A stretch of 64,000 bases of DNA from SpSt-539 sp964549445 (lineage in GTDB: Bacteria > Planctomycetota > Phycisphaerae > UBA1845 > UTPLA1): NCBI GenBank assembly GCA_964549445.1, contig CAZJVS010000009.1:62001-126000 (forward strand), given 5' to 3'. The first letter of the stretch is position 1. Each line of letters begins with the position of its first letter. Shown piece after piece: positions 8,901 through 15,743 of this stretch. The translations under genes and the position numbers were made by a program. The notes beneath the pieces were generated by a model that was given only the letters and a program-made list of their open reading frames with translations, made no database searches and was not told where the DNA came from.

Positions 8901-9229
8901 AACCCCCGCCGCAGGTCGAAACGCTCCTGACGCTCGCCGACATCCGCGTCCGCGCCGCGCCATGGAGAATCCGCACCATCCAGCGCCGCGAACCCGACAT
9001 CATCTTCACGATCGAAGACCTCAAGCTCGTCGAACCCCTCTTCGCCGGCGCAACCGGCGCCGTCCGCCTCGTCGACGCCAACACAATCCACTGGCGCCTC
9101 CCCGATAACTACTTCCACGGCGACACACTACTCCGAATCCTGCGGCAGCGGTTTGTGCAAGCCAGTACTCGCTCGTCGGACGCATCGCCCGCCTCTGCAC
9201 GCCCAAAGGCGGTGAAGTCACGAGCGTAA
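5939..9229 (+). CDS. mfd: Transcription-repair coupling factor
   Basis: DNA translocase of 1096 aa that removes RNA polymerase stalled at lesions and recruits UvrA. Layout: UvrB-like N-terminal region (about 1-330); RNA-polymerase-interacting CarD-like domain (about 415-478, NDFVVHIVHGIAQFIG); superfamily-2 translocase with Walker A GDVGYGKTE near residue 566, Walker B DEEQRFG near 669 and the motif VI region RGRVGRYKHRAY near 840; then a C-terminal TRCF domain to 1096. Length is close to the usual 1,100-1,150 aa. The GTG at 5939 has no Shine-Dalgarno sequence but a promoter-like AATAAT 8 nt upstream. No uvr gene is nearby. Confidence 0.96.
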   Translation: MKVIDLIAADPLIRRLVEAVRADTPPVAISGLWGSSAPILSQLVARDLKRPLLYITAHLEEADSVREDLESIFSQSVDLFPAWEGLPGEGAGSSEIVVERSALCSRLIAGDAPAAIVAPIQALLAAVPTRAALDSNARDIAIDQRTDPQHIVDWLVAHGFKRLDQVEQGGDFALRGGILDVLVSGAVDAIRIEFFDDLVESIREFEVGSQRSTRQLQRTRLAIPPDPAKLSHDQTTHFFDFLPPETIIVIAEPPEVQEIGRTVLQRLGSPVGMFPVESVFRTAARFNQLHVARFGLATAKAERTFAAETAAIAAFDPKPADAVQQLVALAAESRVTVFCDNQGEADRLHELIDQVAAAGDGKPRPNIETTIGFLHQGFRWGSTALVANREIFHRYSQRHRIRRVATGRPLDSFLDLQPNDFVVHIVHGIAQFIGMKTMQKAGSKKLEEFLTLRFAESALMHVPVSQIDLVQKYIGAGGARPPLSKLGGTRWKATKARVEEAVGDLAAELLRTQAERDTQSGVAYPADTAWQREFEQSFLYTETPDQLTALGDIKRDMTRGRPMDRLLCGDVGYGKTELSLRAAFKVVEFGKQVAVLVPTTVLAEQHWQTFKERMADYPFRIECLSRFRTPKEQKDILQRAGKGQVDILIGTHRLLSRDVRFTDLGLVVIDEEQRFGVEHKERLKQFRSTVDVLTMTATPIPRTLHMSMIGIRDISALATPPMDRRSISTSVTHAGPDLIRAAVLRELNRDGQAYFVHNRVQSIELIADRLKSIVPEARFLIGHGQMPPDELEDVMLRFVRHEADVLVCTTIIESGLDIPNCNTIFIDRADTFGLADLHQLRGRVGRYKHRAYCYLLLSPDRPITDGAAKRLKAIEEFSELGAGFQIAMRDLEIRGAGNLLGSEQSGHIAAVGYEMYCQLLEAAVKRMKGEKPPPTADVHLELNVEAYVPRHYVASDRQRMEVYRRITGCRTPADVQQLETDLTDAFGKPPPQVETLLTLADIRVRAAPWRIRTIQRREPDIIFTIEDLKLVEPLFAGATGAVRLVDANTIHWRLPDNYFHGDTLLRILRQRFVQASTRSSDASPASARPKAVKSRA

Positions 9230-9305
9230 CCCTCTGGCATCCAACCCATCAGCCCCTATGATCTGTGCCCCGCATGCCACGCGGGAGCCCACACAGGAGT
9301 GCAGC

Positions 9306-10271
9306 ATGCCCGAAAAACTCGTCATCATCGGCTCCGGCCCCGCCGGGCTCACCGCCGCCCTCTACGCCTCGCGGGCCGCCCTCAACCCGCTCATGTTCGA
9401 GGGATTCTCGGCCGGCGGCCTCATCCCCGGCGGCCAGCTCATGTTCACCACCGACGTCGAGAACTACCCCGGCTTCCCCAAGGGCATCCTCGGCCCCGAC
9501 CTGATGAAAAACTTCCGCGACCAGGCCGAGCGCTTTGGCACGCGCTACATCACGCAGGACGTCATCGAGGCCGATTTCCGCAAGCGCCCCTTTACCATCA
9601 AGAGCGACGACCACACCGTCCAGGCCCACGCGGTGATCATCGCCACCGGCGCCCGCGCCAACTGGCTCAACCTTGAAAATGAGCAGCGCCTCGCCAAGAC
9701 GGGCGGCGGCGTCTCGGCCTGCGCGGTCTGCGACGGCGCTCTGCCGATCTTCCGAAATCAGGAAGTGGCCGTCGTCGGCGGCGGCGATTCCGCCATCGAA
9801 GAGGGCAGCTACCTCACCAAGTTCGCCAAGAAGGTCTACCTCATCCACCGCCGCGACGAACTCCGCGCCAGCAAGGCCATGCAGGACCGCTTCTTCCGCC
9901 TCGTCGAAGAAAAGAAGATGGAACCGGTCTGGGACAGCGCCGTCGTCGACGTCCTCGGCGCCGAAGCCATCACCGGACTGAAGCTCAAACACGCCAAGAC
10001 CGGCCAGCACCGCGAGCTGCCCGTCAAGGGCCTCTTCCTCGCCATCGGCCATACCCCCAACACCGAACTCTTCACCGGCCAGATCGACCTCGACGACAAA
10101 AAGTACATCAAGCTCTCGAAGCTGCCCTCCACCGCAACCAACATCGAAGGCGTCTTCGCCGCCGGCGACGTAGCCGACCACATCTACCGCCAGGCCGTCA
10201 CGGCCGCGGGAACCGGCTGCATGTCCGCCCTCGACGCCGAACGCTGGCTGGCAGCACAAAACATCCACTAA
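9306..10271 (+). CDS. trxB: Thioredoxin-disulfide reductase
   Basis: NADPH-dependent FAD enzyme of 321 aa that reduces thioredoxin. FAD-binding motif near the N-terminus (IIGSGPAGLTAALYA), redox pair CAVC at residues 139 and 142, NADPH-binding GGGDSAIEE at about 158-166, and C-terminal FAD motif with GVFAAGDV. The ATG at 9306 is chosen because ACAGGAG lies upstream and the FAD motif then starts at the usual distance; an upstream ATG at 9258 would add an unrelated extension. CTGGCA (9234-9239) and TATGAT (9257-9262), 17 nt apart, could be the promoter, just past the end of mfd. No thioredoxin gene is in the window. Confidence 0.95.
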   Translation: MPEKLVIIGSGPAGLTAALYASRAALNPLMFEGFSAGGLIPGGQLMFTTDVENYPGFPKGILGPDLMKNFRDQAERFGTRYITQDVIEADFRKRPFTIKSDDHTVQAHAVIIATGARANWLNLENEQRLAKTGGGVSACAVCDGALPIFRNQEVAVVGGGDSAIEEGSYLTKFAKKVYLIHRRDELRASKAMQDRFFRLVEEKKMEPVWDSAVVDVLGAEAITGLKLKHAKTGQHRELPVKGLFLAIGHTPNTELFTGQIDLDDKKYIKLSKLPSTATNIEGVFAAGDVADHIYRQAVTAAGTGCMSALDAERWLAAQNIH

Positions 10272-10299
10272 CGCGCGAGGCGGTGTCTAGAATGCACCG

Positions 10300-11043
10300 A
10301 TGCCCGCCACACTCCCCGACGACGCCCGCTGCCGGAAATGCGGCTATCTATTGCGTGGTCTGACGGAAAACCGCTGCCCCGAATGCGGCCGGCCGTTCGA
10401 TCCCACCGATCTGGGAACGGTCAGGTACATCGGCCTGTCGGTGTCGACGCGTCGCTGGGCTCGCGCGCCGTGCATGGCCGAGGTGATCGCGGTACTCATT
10501 GTCGCAATCCTGATGCTCGTATTTCGAAGCCGTCCCACCGCGACAATTCGTGGCGAGCCTTACTTTCCTGCGCTCTGGGTAGCGTGGGTCGCGCCCGCGC
10601 TCGTGTGGTGGTGGGGATTGCGTGTGCTGTCTCGTCTCCGTTGGCTTCGACTTCCAGCGGACTCGCGCGGGCCAGATCGAAGAGATCGGCGCGTTTGGCG
10701 CTGGTGTGTTTTGCCACTCTGTCTGGCTGCCGTGGTGTCGTGCGCGTTCTACGAGTGGCCGCAGGCCGTTCGGTTCCGACTCAGCGAATCCGCACTCGCT
10801 CGGGAGGCCAGTCGGCTGCAGGCCATGCATCTGCAAGACCCGAACTCCGGCGTTTACGTCGACTATGGGCGTTGGATCGGGCTCTACTACGTTTGGGGCG
10901 CCAGTATCGTTCCGCACGGCCGATGGATTCACTTCGGGGTCGACGAGCCCGGCCGCGGCGGGCTCGCTTTCGATATGCTGAGATTGCCGAATTGTTGTCC
11001 TGGCGATCTGCCCCGTGGCTGGAACCGATATGATTCCTACTAA
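10300..11043 (+). CDS. Zinc-ribbon membrane protein of unknown function
   Basis: Protein of 247 aa. The N-terminus has two Cys pairs, CRKCGYLLRGL and CPECGRPFDP (residues 11-33), a zinc-ribbon signature common in planctomycete membrane proteins. Three hydrophobic segments follow (about 61-78, 91-107 and 133-148), then a roughly 95-residue C-terminal part with no recognised motif. TAGAAT (10288-10293) lies 6 nt before the ATG. Codon use is less GC-biased than in trxB. No function can be assigned. Confidence 0.75.
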   Translation: MPATLPDDARCRKCGYLLRGLTENRCPECGRPFDPTDLGTVRYIGLSVSTRRWARAPCMAEVIAVLIVAILMLVFRSRPTATIRGEPYFPALWVAWVAPALVWWWGLRVLSRLRWLRLPADSRGPDRRDRRVWRWCVLPLCLAAVVSCAFYEWPQAVRFRLSESALAREASRLQAMHLQDPNSGVYVDYGRWIGLYYVWGASIVPHGRWIHFGVDEPGRGGLAFDMLRLPNCCPGDLPRGWNRYDSY

Positions 11044-11134
11044 ACCCGCACACCAGCGTTGATAGCCTCGCATCGCGCCGATGTTGCGCTTGGGATCACT
11101 TCAAGCACACCCCCGCTTTCCGCCGAACAATACC

Positions 11135-11163
11135 TTGACGTGATGCGTAACTCTTGCTATCCT
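11135..11163 (+). promoter_or_regulatory. Sigma-70-type promoter of the HEAT-repeat gene
   Basis: TTGACG (11135-11140), exactly 17 nt, TATCCT (11158-11163). The predicted start near 11170 gives a leader of about 120 nt before the ATG at 11292, and that ATG has its own AAGGAG site. Confidence 0.65.
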
Positions 11164-11291
11164 AAGTGGTTGTAAGTCAGCCCCGTGCCTCGGGTGCTCG
11201 GCCAGCGCTGTCGGCCGGCCCTGCGGCAATAAGCCCGGCGGATTTCCCACAAAACTTTCGGCCCGCTCACGATCAACCAAGGAGCCCGCGA

Positions 11292-13766
11292 ATGACTTCA
11301 TCCCGTTTTCTACTCGGACGCATCGCTCTCATCGGCCTCGCAGCGCTCCTCTTCGCGCCCGCCGCCCGCGCGCAGGAAATCACCGACGACATGGTCGGCC
11401 AGAACGAAGTTGCCTGGCAGGTCTGGTCCACCGCCATGCAGTTCGTCGAGCGCGGCAAGTTCGACGACGCCAAGAAGGGCTTCGACGCCATCGCCGACAT
11501 GAAGCTCTCCGACCTCCGCCTCGCCCTCATGGCCGACCGCACGGGCACCCTCCGCTTGGAGGAGGCCGTCAAGGACGACAAGCTCGGCGACTCCGCCAAG
11601 AAGCTCCTCGCCCAGATCACCAACGGCCGCCGCCAGCGGCAACTCGCCGAAGACGGCTACCACTTCGCCGCCATCGGCCGCTTCAACTACGCCGACGCCA
11701 ACTTCAAGGCCCTCGTCGACTCCAATCCCGACCCGGTCGCGCTGCTTGAACTCTCGCGCTACAACCCCGCCCGCACCCAGACGCTCGTCCGCCTCGTCGC
11801 CAACGCCGACGTCGGCCCGTCTGCGAAGTTGATGCTCAAGATCCTGCAGGAAGGCGAGCGCGGCCTCCGCACCGACCCGGCCGAGATCGAGACCAACATC
11901 GAACGCCTCGGCGGTCCGCCTCGCGTCGTTTACGAAGCGACCAACAACCTCAAGGCCTCCGGCGAATACGCCATCCCGCACCTGATCGCCTATTTGCAAA
12001 ACCCCAAGAAGCGCGAGCTTCACCCAGCCATCATCCAGCTTCTGCCGCTCATGGGCCGCCCGGCTCTCAACCCAATGGTCCAGGCCCTCGCGATGAAAGA
12101 CCAGGTCACCCGCGAAATCCTCGTCCGCGCCCTTGGCGCGATCGGCTACGCCCAGGCCGCCCCATATCTCGCGCGCGTCGCGAATGCCGACGCCGGCGCA
12201 TCCGCACAGGTTAAGACGGCCGCCAATGAGGCGCTCGCCCAAGTGAATAAGACCGGCACCGCCGACCCCGCCGTGCTCTTCCGCATGCTGGCCGACGGCT
12301 ACTACAAGGACGCCGAGTCCCTCGCCGCCGATCCGCGGATCGACGACGCCAACGTCTGGTACTTCGACGACGGAGCCCAGGAGCTGCGCTTCATCCCCGT
12401 CCCCCGGCCCATCTATAACGACGTCATGGCCATGCGCTCGGCCGAGGCCGCCCTCGCCCTCGCCAACACCGACGCCGAGTCGATCGCCCTCTGGGTCGCC
12501 TCCAACTTCCGCCGCGAAGCCAAGCTCGGCATGGACGTCGAGTCCGAATCGGCCTCGCCGCTCGCAAAGAAGGACGCGACCAAGCCCGACGACTACCCGC
12601 GCTCGATCTACTTCGCCCGTGCCGCCGGCCCGCTCTACAACCACCTCGCTCTGTGGCGCGCCGTGAACGACCGTGAAGCCGGCGTCGCCCTCGGCACGAT
12701 CGCCGCCCTCGCCGCCACGGCCGGCCCCGTCAGCTTGGTCGGCCCCGAAGACTACAAGCAGGCGCTGGTCAAGGCCCTGGAGTTCCCCTCGCGCCTCGTC
12801 CGGACCAAGGCCGCTCTCGCACTCGCCCGCAGTCTGCCGCCCTCCGAGTTCGCCGGCGCACAGAACGTCATCCCCGCCCTCGCCGAGGCCCTCGGCCAGT
12901 CAAGCAATCGATTCGCCGTCCTCGCCGACCCCAATTCGCAGACTCGCAACGAGTTCCAGGCCCTTCTCCGCGCCATGGGCTTTGAAGTCTTCTCCGACGC
13001 CAACCTCTTCTCCGCGATGGAGCTCGCTCGCAAGGCCAACGTCCCCGGCATCGACGCCGTCCTGATCGCCAGCGACATCAAGTCGCCCTCGATGGAAGAG
13101 GCCGTCAAGGCCGTCCGCGAGAAGCTCGAAACCGCGTCGGTCCCGATCCTGATCGTCAGCAAGGCCGAGCAGACCGGCGCGGCGTCCGACCTCGCCGCCC
13201 GCTCCCGCGGCGTCGAATCCGTCGTCTCGTCCATCCTCGCCCTCGATGCGCAGGACAAGATCGAGCGGACAGTCGCCCAGCGGCTGGCCGACGCCTCGGC
13301 CGCCCTCGGCATGAAGCCGCTCGACAAGGAAAACTCGATCGACCTCGCCCTCCAATCCGCCGACGCCCTGCGTCTCATCGGCGTCTCCCGCTCCTCGGTC
13401 TTCGACTTCGGCCGCGCCGAAGGCTCGCTGATCGGCGCGCTGGCCCAGCCAAACGAAGCCCTGCGGATCAAGGCCGCATCGGTCCTCGCGCTGCTCGGAA
13501 CCCCCGGCGCGCAGAAGGCGATCGCCCAGGCCGCCCTTAACGACCAGAACAGCAAGACCCAGCGGATCGCGGCCTTCGCCTCCCTCGCTGAAGCCGCCCG
13601 CCTGAACGGCAACAAGCTCGACCAGAAGCTCGTCGATCAGGTCGTCAGCGTCGCCGAAACCGCCAAGGACCTCGACATCCGCACCGCCGCCTCGCAGGCC
13701 CTCGGCGCCATGAACCTCACCAACAACCAGGCCAGCGAAATCATCCGCGCCCAGTCGCGCGGGTGA
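11292..13766 (+). CDS. Exported HEAT-repeat protein with a receiver-like domain
   Basis: Protein of 824 aa. The ATG at 11292 has AAGGAG upstream and opens a clear signal peptide (residues 1-26, ending APAARAQ). Residues about 100-320 and 660-824 are alpha-helical HEAT-type repeats (AIPHLIAYLQNP, AAPYLARVANAD, ASVLALLGTPGAQKAIAQA). Between them, from about residue 540 to 660, is a segment with the alternation of a response-regulator receiver: FAVLADPNSQTRNEFQALL, then GFEVFSDANLFSAMELA, then IDAVLIASDIKSPS, then VPILIVSKAEQ. The acidic pocket is degenerate (one Asp in ADPN, ASD at the phosphoacceptor strand), while the Lys after beta5 is kept. A receiver fold behind a signal peptide is unexpected. 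Role unknown; probably a protein-interaction scaffold in the periplasm. Confidence 0.8.
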   Translation: MTSSRFLLGRIALIGLAALLFAPAARAQEITDDMVGQNEVAWQVWSTAMQFVERGKFDDAKKGFDAIADMKLSDLRLALMADRTGTLRLEEAVKDDKLGDSAKKLLAQITNGRRQRQLAEDGYHFAAIGRFNYADANFKALVDSNPDPVALLELSRYNPARTQTLVRLVANADVGPSAKLMLKILQEGERGLRTDPAEIETNIERLGGPPRVVYEATNNLKASGEYAIPHLIAYLQNPKKRELHPAIIQLLPLMGRPALNPMVQALAMKDQVTREILVRALGAIGYAQAAPYLARVANADAGASAQVKTAANEALAQVNKTGTADPAVLFRMLADGYYKDAESLAADPRIDDANVWYFDDGAQELRFIPVPRPIYNDVMAMRSAEAALALANTDAESIALWVASNFRREAKLGMDVESESASPLAKKDATKPDDYPRSIYFARAAGPLYNHLALWRAVNDREAGVALGTIAALAATAGPVSLVGPEDYKQALVKALEFPSRLVRTKAALALARSLPPSEFAGAQNVIPALAEALGQSSNRFAVLADPNSQTRNEFQALLRAMGFEVFSDANLFSAMELARKANVPGIDAVLIASDIKSPSMEEAVKAVREKLETASVPILIVSKAEQTGAASDLAARSRGVESVVSSILALDAQDKIERTVAQRLADASAALGMKPLDKENSIDLALQSADALRLIGVSRSSVFDFGRAEGSLIGALAQPNEALRIKAASVLALLGTPGAQKAIAQAALNDQNSKTQRIAAFASLAEAARLNGNKLDQKLVDQVVSVAETAKDLDIRTAASQALGAMNLTNNQASEIIRAQSRG

Positions 13767-13801
13767 CGTAGTCGCGGCTTCCAAACCGTGTGACGACCCG
13801 A

Positions 13802-13891
13802 GTGCGCTACCGCAATCTCTGGCAACCGCTCATACTCGCCCCACTGGCGATTGCTTTGGCCGCCGCACTGCTGATCAACACGTGCCGATGA
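13802..13891 (+). CDS. Possible 29-aa hydrophobic peptide
   Basis: GTG start, sequence beginning VRYRNLWQPLILAPLAIA and ending LLINTCR, i.e. a basic start followed by one membrane-spanning stretch. No Shine-Dalgarno site. It could be a small membrane peptide or the beginning of a decayed gene. Confidence 0.22.
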   Translation: MRYRNLWQPLILAPLAIALAAALLINTCR

Positions 13892-13996
13892 TGCGGCTCT
13901 GCTGCACGCGACCAGCGTTCCGCATCGCTCAGATGTGCGAGTGTACAATCGGGGGCTGCTGGTCGAGCTTGGCCGTGCAGACCTTCAGCGGGAATC

Positions 13997-14185
13997 ATGA
14001 AAGAGCACAAGACGACACCCAAAGCGTATTGGAACATGAATACCGGCGAATTGGCCCGCGCGACCACCGGGCTCGATGCTGAGTTCGTATCCGACCAATT
14101 CGGCCTGCCGCCCCCGGCAGCCCGCGCTGGTTGGCGGCGAGCGAAACGAGGCCGGCCACCGCGCGGCCAAGGTCACCGCAAGTAG
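13997..14185 (+). CDS. Small antitoxin-like protein, probably truncated
   Basis: Protein of 62 aa. The pattern NMNTGELARATTGLDAEFV followed by WRRAKRGRP resembles short proteins, often annotated as antitoxin or CopG-like, that read MTTEELAxATxEFDxxFV ... RAKRxRGRP and continue into a ribbon such as KVISVSVE. Here the frame stops just after the GRP block; the +1 frame continues with AAKVTASSWRV, so a frameshift may have removed the end. TACAAT at 13944-13949 is a possible -10. The family resemblance is from memory and no toxin partner is seen. Confidence 0.5.
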   Translation: MKEHKTTPKAYWNMNTGELARATTGLDAEFVSDQFGLPPPAARAGWRRAKRGRPPRGQGHRK

Positions 14186-14198
14186 CTGGCGGGTTTTC

Positions 14199-14768
14199 AT
14201 GACCAGGGCTAAACGCGTTCTCGGATGTTTGGCGGGTGTTTCCGCATCGGTCGTGATTTGTGCCGCGATCGTGCCGCGCGCGTGCGATTTGGACAGACCA
14301 TACTTCTACACGCAGGGGCGCGACCATGGGTTGCTTAACCGATCGTGGTATCCGAGCCTGCCGTTTCGTGATCCTGCCGGAAACATCTTGTACTTTGATC
14401 ACCCGACCAATTCAGCCGTGTTGATCGAAACTACCATTCCGATCGATAGCTCCATACCGATTCCGAAGTCGAATCCCCGGCGCGCCACGCTGCTACCCAA
14501 TACCCTTTGGGCTACGACTGTGGAATGCAGACACAACCGATTGATAATCATAGGTAGAGATGGTCGCGTCTTCGACGCGCCCCTGTTTCCCAACGAATTG
14601 AAGAGGTGGTATCAGTCGCCGCAGTTCCGAAGAGCGCTTCATGAACCGTTCTCCGTAACGCTCATTGACGCAATCGCTGCGAACTATCGAGGCGTCGATC
14701 GAGCAGGGGTCCTGGATGCCCTCGGACGCTCGGGAGCGAATCCCACAAGCGACGCGGCGCACGATTAA
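14199..14768 (+). CDS. Hypothetical exported or membrane-anchored protein
   Basis: Protein of 189 aa. The ATG at 14199 opens a basic N-terminus (MTRAKR) and a hydrophobic stretch (residues 7-25), a signal anchor or signal peptide. The rest is soluble, Pro- and Ile-rich, with no recognised motif (DRPYFYTQGRDHGLL, ALLPNTLWATTVECRHN-like region). Base composition and codon use are clearly less GC-rich than in neighbouring genes, which suggests acquired or relaxed sequence. It starts 13 nt after the 62-aa gene. Confidence 0.55.
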   Translation: MTRAKRVLGCLAGVSASVVICAAIVPRACDLDRPYFYTQGRDHGLLNRSWYPSLPFRDPAGNILYFDHPTNSAVLIETTIPIDSSIPIPKSNPRRATLLPNTLWATTVECRHNRLIIIGRDGRVFDAPLFPNELKRWYQSPQFRRALHEPFSVTLIDAIAANYRGVDRAGVLDALGRSGANPTSDAAHD

Positions 14769-14891
14769 CGAGTCATATGCGGGGTGATTGAATAATAAAC
14801 TCTTCGCGCCGCGGTGGCGTACCTGCATCCGCCGCACTCGTCTTTCTACTTGACGATTCCGGCGTTGATCGTCCGGTGCCGGGCGCGCCGA

Positions 14892-15485
14892 CTATGCCGG
14901 CCGCAGCGGCGAACAACTCGACTCCGTCTTCACCGCCTCCAATACATCCATCGTCTGCGAATACACCAGCAGCCGCGCGCCGACCCGCGCGTGCCGCGCG
15001 AAGATCGCGTGACACCAATCCACCTGGTCCGGCCACGGAAACACAAACACAACGTCGAACGTGTTGAGCGCCCGCCCCATCAGCGCGTACGCATCCGCCC
15101 CATCCAGCCGCAGCGGCCCATCCGTCTCGATCGACGTGGCGTCCTCTCGCTCCTCGAGCGGCAGAAAGTTGCCCTCAACGAAGCGGGCCGCACCGCCAAA
15201 CCGCGCGGCGAGTTCTTGCGCGACACCCACCAGTTTCGAATCGATCTCAATCCCGAACGACTCGTACCCCATCAGCCCCGCCATGATCGCAATCGTCCCG
15301 ATCCCGCTTCCCCATTCCAGAAACGCCAAACCCCGCCCCCCATATTTCACCAGCTCGTCATGAACCGCGCACGCATCCGCCGCCGCAAACGGCCGATCCG
15401 GCGCGGCGTATTCCGTCGGCAACCGGCCGCGAATCCTCTCCGCCTCCGCCAGCAATTTGTCAATCTGTGGCGATCGCCGGGCCAT
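14892..15485 (-). CDS. SAM-dependent methyltransferase
   Basis: Protein of 197 aa with a Rossmann-type methyltransferase core. Motif I is LEWGSGIGTIAIMAG (about residue 55), the acidic end of beta2 follows at SFGIEIDSK, and the motif IV region is NTFDVVFVFPWPDQ. The PWPDQ at the end of beta4 replaces the NPPY typical of N-methyltransferases, so the acceptor cannot be inferred. It stands alone on its strand between two plus-strand genes and has no evident Shine-Dalgarno site. Confidence 0.75.
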   Translation of the reverse strand: MARRSPQIDKLLAEAERIRGRLPTEYAAPDRPFAAADACAVHDELVKYGGRGLAFLEWGSGIGTIAIMAGLMGYESFGIEIDSKLVGVAQELAARFGGAARFVEGNFLPLEEREDATSIETDGPLRLDGADAYALMGRALNTFDVVFVFPWPDQVDWCHAIFARHARVGARLLVYSQTMDVLEAVKTESSCSPLRPA

Positions 15486-15664
15486 TTACCGGTCGCAGTG
15501 CATGAAAAGCCGGCCCATTCCGCCCGTTAACTTGGCGTGCGAGCAGGTGCTAAGTTCAGCCGCTTCCGTCCGGGGGCGACATATAGAGATATGCCCGCTA
15601 GGTACTCGCCCCCGGCAAGGACGGCTCGCATGCCCTTTACACAGGACCCGCATTTCGGCGATCC

Positions 15665-15670
15665 TATAAT
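15665..15670 (+). promoter_or_regulatory. Consensus -10 element TATAAT
   Basis: Perfect TATAAT with no -35 at standard spacing; TTTACA (15636-15641) is 23 nt away. It lies 73 nt before the start of the next gene and probably drives it. Confidence 0.35.
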
Positions 15671-15743
15671 CCTCGCGTTATACGGACAATGCTTCGCCGG
15701 AATCCCCCGACGCAGCGAATCGAAATTCACGGAGGGGCTGGGT

